A stretch of 26,226 nucleotides of DNA from Psychrobacter sp. UBA3480. GTDB lineage: Bacteria > Pseudomonadota > Gammaproteobacteria > Pseudomonadales > Moraxellaceae. The stretch covers positions 1-26,226 of the forward strand of contig NZ_DFQV01000029.1 in NCBI RefSeq assembly GCF_002377945.1, written 5' to 3'. The position numbers and the translations under genes were made by a program. This document shows positions 6,724 through 12,869 of the stretch, piece after piece. The notes below the pieces were generated by a model, which saw only the letters and a program-made list of their open reading frames with translations, ran no database searches and was not told the origin of the DNA. Every line of letters starts with the position of its first letter. Position 1 is the stretch's first letter.

Positions 6724-7377
6724 ATGGAACAGGCAAAAAAACCCTTACAAATAGACATCGTGTCAGACGTTGTGTGCCCTTGGTGCGCTATCGGCTATAG
6801 TCAACTGGCCGAGGCATTAAAACAAACCAACACGCCGCATGAGATTCATTGGCATCCATTTGAGTTAAATCCTAATACGCCGCACGAAGGAAGAAACTAT
6901 CGTGAGCATATTATGGAGAAGTACGGTACAACTGCTGAGGACGTTAAAGAGAACCGAGCTAGAATGACAGCAGCAGGTGCAGAAGCTGGATTTAATTTTC
7001 AGTTTACCGATGATTTCCGTACTTACAATACTTTTAATGCGCATCAATTGCTGCATTGGGCTGATCAGCAAGGACGTATGCACGACCTAAAACAAGCATT
7101 ATTCGTTGCGCATTTCGTTGATAATAAAAACGTGGCTGACAGTACCGTACTGGCAGATGTCGCAGCAGATATTGGACTAGATCGTAATGAAGCACTCGCC
7201 GTTATCGCAGATCAACGCTTTGCCAATGTGATACGTGAAGCCGTACAGCATTCAAAGCAGCAAGGTGTTCAAAGCGTACCATCGGTTATCTTTAATGGTC
7301 GTCATCTAGTAAGCGGCGCACAAGGTGTAGAAAACTACAAAAACATCTTGAAGCAACTAGCAGACATGCCAGAATAA
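6724..7377 (+). CDS. DsbA family (FrnE-like) thiol oxidoreductase
   Basis: The 217-residue product is a thioredoxin fold with a helical insertion. Its redox motif CPWC is at residues 18-21 after a short first strand (IDIVSDVVCPWC), and it has a cis-Pro loop in GVQSVPSVIFNG near residues 178-190. There is no signal peptide, so it is cytosolic and belongs to the FrnE/2-hydroxychromene-2-carboxylate-isomerase-like branch rather than periplasmic DsbA. I chose ATG 6724, with a GAGA-type ribosome-binding site just upstream. The frame extends to ATG 6646, but those 26 extra residues look non-coding and precede the normal start of the fold. It lies between the AhpD-like gene and yghU, 70 bp before the latter, and probably works in thiol/disulfide stress. 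The substrate is unknown. Confidence 0.9.
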   Translation: MEQAKKPLQIDIVSDVVCPWCAIGYSQLAEALKQTNTPHEIHWHPFELNPNTPHEGRNYREHIMEKYGTTAEDVKENRARMTAAGAEAGFNFQFTDDFRTYNTFNAHQLLHWADQQGRMHDLKQALFVAHFVDNKNVADSTVLADVAADIGLDRNEALAVIADQRFANVIREAVQHSKQQGVQSVPSVIFNGRHLVSGAQGVENYKNILKQLADMPE

Positions 7378-7447
7378 AAACAATAGACTGGATCTGATTT
7401 ACCAATTACACCCTACTGAGCACAGTATATAAAAAGGTATCATCATT

Positions 7448-8335
7448 ATGTCAAACTCTAATCATTACGAGCCACCTAGCGTCTGGACATGGGATGCAGA
7501 AAGCGGCGGCAAGTGGGCAAGTGTCAACCGCCCTATCGCTGGTCCAATGCATGAAGCAGAACTACCTCGCGGCAAACATCCGTTGCAGATCTACTCAATG
7601 GGCACCCCTAACGGTCAAAAAGTCACCATTATGGTCGAAGAGTTATTGGCGTTGGGTGTAACAGAAGCTGAGTACGACGCGCACCTTATTCAAATTGGTG
7701 AAGGCGGACAGTTCTCATCAGGTTTCGTGGAGCTAAATCCAAACTCAAAAATTCCTGTACTTTTGGATACAGAGACTGGTAGCCGTGTGTTTGAGAGTGG
7801 CGCTATTTTGTTTTATTTAGCTGAAAAATTCGGAAAACTACTCCCTAAAGATGCAGCAGCACGCACTGAAGTGATGAATTGGCTCTTTTGGTTACAAGGC
7901 TCTGCTCCTTACTTAGGTGGCGGTTTTGGACATTTTTATTTTTATGCGCCCGAAAAGTTTGAGTACCCTATCAATCGATTCACAATGGAAGTAAAGCGAC
8001 AGTTAGATGTTCTAGAACGAGAGCTTGCAGAAAATCGCTATCTAGGTGGCGATGAATATACGATTGCAGATATAGCCACTTGGCCTTGGTATGGTAATCT
8101 CATACTAGGTCAAGCATACGACGCAGGAGAGTTCCTACAAGTTGAGAGCTATCCAAATGTACGTCGCTGGGCAACTGAGATTTTAGAGCGTCCTGCTGTG
8201 CAACGTGGTCGCAAGGTAAACCGCACTTGGGGTGAATCTGCTGAGCAATTACACGAACGTCATGATGCTTCAGATTTCGAGCTAAAAACTCAAGATAAAG
8301 TAGACGCTCAGACAACTGAAGAAGCGAAAAAGTAG
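7448..8335 (+). CDS. yghU: Glutathione-dependent disulfide-bond oxidoreductase YghU
   Basis: The 295-residue product aligns by eye with E. coli YghU along nearly its whole length. Landmarks are the N-terminal PSVWTWD and GKHPLQIYSMGTPNGQKVT (residues 42-60), QFSSGFVELNPNSKIPVLLD, RVFESGAILFYLAEKFGKLLP, MNWLFWLQGSAPYLGGGFGHFY, and the ending RPAVQRGRKVNRT...QLHERHDASDFE. YghU is a cytosolic Nu-class GST that binds two glutathiones and reduces disulfides and organic hydroperoxides. About 17 residues at the C-terminus, rich in Lys, Gln and Thr, extend past the conserved DASDFE. ATG at 7448 has an AAAGG site at a rather long spacing. It is probably cotranscribed with the DsbA-like gene 70 bp upstream. 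Confidence 0.95.
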   Translation: MSNSNHYEPPSVWTWDAESGGKWASVNRPIAGPMHEAELPRGKHPLQIYSMGTPNGQKVTIMVEELLALGVTEAEYDAHLIQIGEGGQFSSGFVELNPNSKIPVLLDTETGSRVFESGAILFYLAEKFGKLLPKDAAARTEVMNWLFWLQGSAPYLGGGFGHFYFYAPEKFEYPINRFTMEVKRQLDVLERELAENRYLGGDEYTIADIATWPWYGNLILGQAYDAGEFLQVESYPNVRRWATEILERPAVQRGRKVNRTWGESAEQLHERHDASDFELKTQDKVDAQTTEEAKK

Positions 8336-8354
8336 ACGCTTTGTCTATGACTTA

Positions 8355-8530
8355 CTAGGGCGTGTCATCATTTAGATTGTGAGGCTCAAAATGAGAAAAA
8401 TTGCAGTCAAACAAGGAAGAACTCGCCGCAAATATGAACATATTGACAAGATTTCTGACGATGTTTGACAAAATTTAGCCATTTTAAGACCACTAAATGT
8501 TTCAATGTGCTAATTGATGATATGCCCTAG
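8355..8530. mobile_element. MITE-like element or internally deleted IS, with terminal inverted repeats and CTAG duplication
   Basis: Inverted ends GGCGTGTCATCATTTAG (8359-8375) and the complement of 8510-8526 (GGCATATCATCAATTAG) match at 14 of 17 positions. Each end is flanked directly by CTAG (8355-8358 and 8527-8530), consistent with a 4-bp target duplication of the YTAR type known for IS5-group elements. The 168-bp body is too short for a transposase. It contains one 25-codon open frame (8391-8468) with a perfect GAGG ribosome-binding site, which could be the remaining 5' end of a transposase gene. The IS5 assignment is inference. Confidence 0.6.
8391..8468 (+). pseudogene. Short open frame inside the MITE-like element, possible transposase start remnant
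   Basis: A 25-residue frame starts at ATG 8391, six bases after GAGG, and ends at TGA 8466-8468. It is strongly basic in its first half (MRKIAVKQGRTRRKYEH). A good translation start inside an element that is otherwise too small suggests the 5' end of a transposase gene kept after internal deletion. I do not recognise the sequence, and it may instead be a chance frame. Confidence 0.3.
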
Positions 8531-8694
8531 CCTACTTAAGTAGTCTTATTGGTCTATTTTAAAGGTAATGTTAATTTTTCCTGTTACTACTTGGGACGAC
8601 TGTAAACATCCAATACTTTTGCACTTAAGACTGCTAATGTAACGCTGTTAAATACCAACTAACCATAAAAATACTATTAAAAAGGATAAGAACT

Positions 8695-9237
8695 ATGTCA
8701 ACAGATTATGCTCAAAAAATTCAAGCCGGTACTACGTTTCCTGAAATGGAAGTACAAGTATTAAACGGTGAAATGACTTCATTAGGCAAACCTGAAAACG
8801 GTCATGACTGGAAACTGGTCGTTGTATACCGTGGTAAGCATTGCCCAATTTGCACAAAATATCTAAATACCTTAGAGACAGTAAAACAGTCTTTCTATGA
8901 CGTTGGTGTCGATATCATCGCAGTATCTGCAGACAGCAAAGAGCAGTTAGAAGGTCATCTAGATCAAATAGATGTTAGCTTCCCTATGGCTTATGGTCTG
9001 ACTATCGAGCAGATGAACACGCTAGGTCTATATATCTCTGACCCACGTTCAGAAAAAGAAACCGATCATCCTTTCGCTGAGCCTGCTGTATTCGTTATCA
9101 ATGCTGAAGGAAAAGTACATATCGTTGATATCTCAAACGCACCGTTCTCTAGACCAGATCTTGAAGCCTTGGCAAACGGTTTGGCTTTTGTTAGAAACCC
9201 AGAAAACAACTACCCTATCCGTGGTATGCACGGCTAA
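8695..9237 (+). CDS. Peroxiredoxin-like (AhpC/TSA fold) protein with CPIC motif
   Basis: The 180-residue thioredoxin-fold protein has a candidate peroxidatic Cys50 followed by Cys53 in YRGKHCPICTKYL. It lacks the Thr three residues before the peroxidatic Cys that typifies classical peroxiredoxins (Gly47 here). It therefore resembles the RGxxCPxC peroxiredoxin-like branch, in which a CxxC pair does the chemistry. Further family features are IIAVSADSKEQL, the cis-Pro segment DHPFAEPAVFVINAEGKV and a C-terminal ENNYPIRG. It should be cytosolic and reduce peroxides or disulfides. ATG at 8695 has a strong AAAAAGGA site. The gene is probably monocistronic, with a strong terminator at 9312-9348 and a MITE-like element just upstream that may have altered its promoter. 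Confidence 0.88.
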   Translation: MSTDYAQKIQAGTTFPEMEVQVLNGEMTSLGKPENGHDWKLVVVYRGKHCPICTKYLNTLETVKQSFYDVGVDIIAVSADSKEQLEGHLDQIDVSFPMAYGLTIEQMNTLGLYISDPRSEKETDHPFAEPAVFVINAEGKVHIVDISNAPFSRPDLEALANGLAFVRNPENNYPIRGMHG

Positions 9238-9311
9238 TTGATATAGTAAATATAGAGTGTTGATTCACTCGATTATTTAGCTGATCGATATCTAACGGGT
9301 TAAATTATAGA

Positions 9312-9348
9312 GGGCGTATCGAGATAATTCTTGATACACCCTTTTTTT
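9312..9348 (+). terminator. Rho-independent terminator of the peroxiredoxin-like gene
   Basis: GGGCGTATC (9312-9320) pairs with GATACACCC (9333-9341) with a single mismatch. An inner AGA/TCT pair closes a TAAT loop, and a run of seven T ends at 9348. This is a textbook plus-strand terminator 75 bp after the stop codon. Confidence 0.9.
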
Positions 9349-9630
9349 GTTTACTGATAACTTAATTGCTATCAAACGCAGTCGCTTCATATCTAACTTC
9401 ATTAGTATTTGCTCAGTACTAATGTTTGAGTAGCACTGTGAAGCTATAAAAAGAGGTTCTAGACGAAACTCATAGACTAGCCAGCATATAAGGACTATAT
9501 TTGAGCTCGAAATATCATCATAGACACTTACCCTTTTAATTAATCTGTATTTCATTTTTTATCGGTTAGTTTTTATAAATAAAACAGACTGTGTTTATGG
9601 TCTGGTTCGTATTTCGCTTTGGCAAAATCT

Positions 9631-9639
9631 TGATATAAT
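9631..9639 (+). promoter_or_regulatory. Extended -10 promoter element for the acyltransferase gene
   Basis: TTGATATAAT contains a perfect TATAAT (9634-9639) with a TGN extension. Only a poor -35 (TTTCGC) lies 16 bp upstream, which is typical of extended -10 promoters. The leader to 9769 would be about 120 nt. Confidence 0.45.
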
Positions 9640-9768
9640 TGTACGTTCTAATTCACCAATGCTGTTTATTATTTGTTGTTAACACTCGTACACTGAGATT
9701 GATTTCTGCTAAAATCATGCAGCAACATTATCAATATCTCATCATAGGCATGAGTAAAAGGATTCGAT

Positions 9769-10761
9769 ATGCGATTGAAATCAATCGTTCAAAAACTACA
9801 TGAACGCGCTCCAAAACTGGGCAAAGCTGCCTCACTGACGACGGCAACCAGCGTTATTACTTTTAATAGTATGTTAGCTGGGCTACCTGTATGGGTAATG
9901 GGTGCTACCAAGGCTATCACCGGTGCTGCCATCGCTGACAAAGCCGTTATCGATGTGACGAACTATTGGATCAATAGTAACAATGCATTGATCGATAACG
10001 TATTACCGCGCAAAGACTGGCGCATTAACTTACCTGATGATGTGCATACCAACGGTAAGTATCTACTGGTGAGCAATCATCAGTCATGGGTTGATACCAG
10101 TATCGTGCAATATATCAGCGAAAAACGTTTGCCATTAACGCGTTTTTTTACCAAGTTTGAGCTCATATACATCCCCGTCATTGGTCAAGCTTTCTATTTT
10201 CTCGACTTTCCTATGATGCGTCGACATTCTAAAGAAGCCATCGCTAAAAACCCTGCTCTAAAGGGTAGGGATATCGAAGAAGCGAAACGAGCGTGTGCAT
10301 TGCTTAAAGACAAGCCTTTTACACTATTGAACTATCTAGAAGGGACTCGCTTTACCCCTAGCAAACACGATAAACAAGAATCCCCGTATAAGCATTTACT
10401 TAAGCCGCGCGCTGGCGGGTTGTCACTGGCTATGAGTGCCTTAGGGGAAGAGATTGATGGAATTTTGGACATGACGATTGTCTACCCTGACGGTGTGCCC
10501 ACTTATAGCGATCTATGGAAAGGTAATATCAAGCGTTTAGGCGTCGATGTGCGACATATTGAGATACCCACAGACCTGTTTACTGCGATCAAAAACGGCG
10601 GTTATGAAATAGATGAAGCGATAAAAGCGCAGATGTTTGAATGGGTAGAGCAAATATGGCATCAAAAGGATCAGCTAATCACAGAGATGCTAGCTGACTT
10701 TGAGAGCAATGACTCTGGAAATAAAGAATTTGAAATTAAAGATAATATTGAACAGGCTTAG
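9769..10761 (+). CDS. PlsC-type 1-acyl-glycerophosphate acyltransferase family protein (YihG-like)
   Basis: The 330-residue membrane-associated acyltransferase has the catalytic HX4D motif H104-QSWV-D109, a candidate third motif near FPMMRR (147-152) and the EGTR motif at 191-194, followed by KPRAGGLSLAM. The hydrophobic N-terminal region (about 28-55) should anchor it to the inner membrane. This layout resembles YihG and related acyltransferases that adjust phospholipid acyl chains; E. coli PlsC itself is considerably shorter. ATG at 9769 has an AAAAGGA site. The C-terminal 25 residues are acidic and poorly conserved in appearance. A small membrane protein gene follows 87 bp downstream in the same direction. 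The substrate (lysophosphatidate or another lysolipid) cannot be decided from the sequence. Confidence 0.88.
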   Translation: MRLKSIVQKLHERAPKLGKAASLTTATSVITFNSMLAGLPVWVMGATKAITGAAIADKAVIDVTNYWINSNNALIDNVLPRKDWRINLPDDVHTNGKYLLVSNHQSWVDTSIVQYISEKRLPLTRFFTKFELIYIPVIGQAFYFLDFPMMRRHSKEAIAKNPALKGRDIEEAKRACALLKDKPFTLLNYLEGTRFTPSKHDKQESPYKHLLKPRAGGLSLAMSALGEEIDGILDMTIVYPDGVPTYSDLWKGNIKRLGVDVRHIEIPTDLFTAIKNGGYEIDEAIKAQMFEWVEQIWHQKDQLITEMLADFESNDSGNKEFEIKDNIEQA

Positions 10762-10848
10762 CCTATTCTCTCTACCAACAATCCTAATTATTTGATAACC
10801 TCAAGGTGTGTCGCACGTGTACTAATATGATAAAGGTAAAGCCATATA

Positions 10849-11583
10849 ATGATGAAGTTCCGCGAAAAATGGTTTTGGGCGTTGTGCCTTGCAGTATTAG
10901 TACATGTTGGGGTTTTCTTTATTTTCTATCTGAACACTCATCAGACGGATTCGGTAGAAGTAGCTGATAGCCAAATGAACACGACTGAACCTGCTGCTAT
11001 CAACAATGTAGATCTACCTGAAAAGGTCTATACTACTACTGTCACCAGCACTAAGACATCTGATGACACTAACGACAATGTAGAAGACACGGTCAATAAA
11101 AAATCTGAGATTGGTAATGAGCTTGAAGCATCTCAGCTAGCAAGTAATAATGGACAAACAGCTAGCGTGGAAAGCAGAAAAGCGCCCCCTTCTTCAGCTG
11201 CCAATAACGTCGATAATAAACCTAAAAAAACAGCTTCTACAGCGATAGAATCAGCTCAAGCAAACAAAACTCCTCCGCAAAAGGAAAAGGCGCTAAATGC
11301 CCAAACAGATCGTAACACTCAGTCTATAGTTGCGAACACTGATGATAAATTGGAAGAGATTAAAAACAATGCAAGCTTGCTGGATATAGATGTTCCTGCT
11401 CAAAAAAGTAACATCAAAATAGATAAAGACTATCTTTCAGCAAAATCTGAAGTGGAAGCAATAAATAATCAATTGAGTGCGGCTATCAACGAAGTCAAAA
11501 AACGTAATCAGCAGAAAATTGATGAGCAACAACAGTTAAGAAATGAGGTGAATAGCCAAAATTTTTCTGAAAGTTCCAACTAA
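10849..11583 (+). CDS. Single-pass membrane protein of unknown function with TonB/TolA-like topology
   Basis: I do not recognise a family. The 244-residue protein has a short basic N-terminus, one transmembrane segment (about residues 9-28, WFWALCLAVLVHVGVFFIFYL), then about 170 residues of low-complexity Ser/Thr/Asn/Lys/Ala sequence, which should be extended in the periplasm. A C-terminal stretch from about 198 is likely a coiled coil (EVEAINNQLSAAINEVKKRNQQKIDEQ). A His in mid-membrane after a leucine-rich stretch recalls the TonB/TolA anchor, in which Ser and His face ExbB/TolQ-type partners. Here the usual Ser is Ala, and no TonB C-terminal domain is present. It may span or sense the periplasm. 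ATG at 10849 has an AAAGG site about 12 nt upstream. A terminator at 11634-11664 ends the transcript. Confidence 0.7.
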   Translation: MMKFREKWFWALCLAVLVHVGVFFIFYLNTHQTDSVEVADSQMNTTEPAAINNVDLPEKVYTTTVTSTKTSDDTNDNVEDTVNKKSEIGNELEASQLASNNGQTASVESRKAPPSSAANNVDNKPKKTASTAIESAQANKTPPQKEKALNAQTDRNTQSIVANTDDKLEEIKNNASLLDIDVPAQKSNIKIDKDYLSAKSEVEAINNQLSAAINEVKKRNQQKIDEQQQLRNEVNSQNFSESSN

Positions 11584-11633
11584 GAAGACTATAAGAATTA
11601 TGAGCAGTAGCACGAGACCAAATACCTTTATAT

Positions 11634-11664
11634 AAAAAAACCCCAGCAATTAACTGGGGTTTTT
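11634..11664. terminator. Bidirectional Rho-independent terminator between the membrane protein gene and the secretion operon
   Basis: CCCCAG (11641-11646) pairs with CTGGGG (11654-11659) around a 7-nt loop, flanked by an A-run (11634-11640) and a T-run (11660-11664). It serves the plus-strand gene ending at 11583 and the minus-strand secretion operon ending at 11698. Confidence 0.92.
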
Positions 11665-11697
11665 CAATCTCATTGATAAATACTCAATATTAAGCTG

Positions 11698-12867
11698 TTA
11701 GCGCTCACCCAAACCTTCTGATAAGGTTTTGGTAATTGGCTTAGTCAAATAAGACAATACCGTACGCTCCATCGCTTTGATATCGACAGAAGCTGTCATA
11801 CCAGGTTTGATGACAATCTCATCACCGCGCCCTTTAAATTCAGCACCATTAATCACAATTAATACACGGTAGTAAGGCTCTTCGCCTTTAGGTGTTTGCT
11901 CCATTAGCGTGTCTGGACTGATATAGTTGACTGTCCCTTTCATGGCTCCAAAGATAGAGTAATCATAAGCATCGAGCTTAACCGTCGCTTCTTGACCTTC
12001 TTTGACATAAGCAATATCAGCAGGACTGACCTTGGCATCTATAACCAAGTCACTACTGGTCGGTAGAATCTGCATGATAACCTCGCCGGGCTTGACGACA
12101 CCGCCAATAGTGGTCACATTGATGTTTTTAATTTTACCTTCTGTGGGCGCCATCAAACGTTTCTCTTCAAGTACTTGTGCCCGATCTCGCAATTGCTCAA
12201 GCTCTGTATCTAACTCTTCTTGAGCCTTTGTCATTTCAGCCTGTGCTTCTTCAAAGTACTTATTGCGCTTGTTATTAATCTGCGCTTCGATATCAGCAAC
12301 TTGACGACTAAGCTTGATAACATCAGCCTGACTCACATCGCCATATTTTAATAAAGGCTCATTCATACGTAATTCTTGACGTGCCAGCACCAGCATTTTC
12401 TCAAGAGAAGAGACTTCTTCATTGATGGCTTGACGACGTCTATTGTATAGTGCCCTTTGGTTTTGTACGTACTCAGGATAGTCCTGTACCCCTTTAGGAA
12501 ATACCAACGGTTTTTCAAAAATCTCAGCATTTAGTCTTGCTAGCTTAGCAGTCAATGCAGCTGTTTTAGAAGCGGAATTATCAACAGCTGCTTTAGCACG
12601 CTCTTCCTCCAACACTACCAATAACTGACCTGCCTTAACTTCTTCACCTTCTGTGACAGCCAACTGAGTCAATACGCCGCCTTCTGACGCTTGGATTTCT
12701 TGCGTTCGAGCACTGGCAATTACCGTTGCTTGCGCACGGGTCACTTGGTCAATCTTGGCAAATGAGGCCCAGACAATTAAAGTGACGATCCCGATTAATG
12801 CTATCCAAATACTCAATCTTGAACGATTAACTTGGGGTTTAGTGGGTGTGTACTTATACTCTGACAT
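11698..12867 (-). CDS. HlyD-family type I secretion periplasmic adaptor (LapC-like)
   Basis: The 389-residue membrane fusion protein has a short cytosolic N-terminus, one transmembrane helix (about 18-36) and a lipoyl/barrel-sandwich half (QEIQASEGGVLTQLAVTEGEEVKAGQLL). A long coiled-coil hairpin follows (about 90-235), then the second lipoyl half (LMAPTEGKIKNINVTTIGGVVKPGEVIMQILP) and a beta-barrel domain ending in GMTASVDIKAMERTVLSYLTKPI, a typical HlyD-family C-terminus. It bridges the ABC exporter and the TolC-type channel. Its ATG lies only 2 nt after the ABC gene stop, and its AAGGGAAG ribosome-binding site lies within the last codons of that gene, so translation is probably coupled. 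It is the last gene of the operon, ended by the hairpin at 11634-11664. Confidence 0.95.
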   Translation of the reverse strand: MSEYKYTPTKPQVNRSRLSIWIALIGIVTLIVWASFAKIDQVTRAQATVIASARTQEIQASEGGVLTQLAVTEGEEVKAGQLLVVLEEERAKAAVDNSASKTAALTAKLARLNAEIFEKPLVFPKGVQDYPEYVQNQRALYNRRRQAINEEVSSLEKMLVLARQELRMNEPLLKYGDVSQADVIKLSRQVADIEAQINNKRNKYFEEAQAEMTKAQEELDTELEQLRDRAQVLEEKRLMAPTEGKIKNINVTTIGGVVKPGEVIMQILPTSSDLVIDAKVSPADIAYVKEGQEATVKLDAYDYSIFGAMKGTVNYISPDTLMEQTPKGEEPYYRVLIVINGAEFKGRGDEIVIKPGMTASVDIKAMERTVLSYLTKPITKTLSEGLGER

Positions 12868-12869
12868 GC

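Larger units (their letters stand above)
8336..8694. other. Intergenic region carrying a MITE-like insertion
   Basis: This 359-bp region separates yghU from the peroxiredoxin-like gene. Its first half is a small insertion element (8355-8530). The second half holds a perfect 12-bp palindrome, CTACTTAAGTAG (8532-8543), abutting the element, and a weak sigma70-like promoter, TTGGTC (8549-8554), 17 bp, TAATTT (8572-8577), for the gene at 8695. Confidence 0.5.
9238..9768. other. Intergenic region between the peroxiredoxin-like and acyltransferase genes
   Basis: This 531-bp stretch has no supported gene. An 87-codon minus-strand frame (9292-9555) begins inside the terminator region and has neither a ribosome-binding site nor a recognisable pattern. 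The region holds the terminator of the upstream gene (9312-9348), a small hairpin GAGTG/CACTC near 9256-9271, and an extended -10 promoter for the acyltransferase gene near 9631-9639. Confidence 0.5.

Noticed and set aside
9292..9555. 87-codon minus-strand frame between the peroxiredoxin-like and acyltransferase genes
   Set aside because: Its end lies in the terminator hairpin, there is no ribosome-binding site, and the sequence resembles no family.
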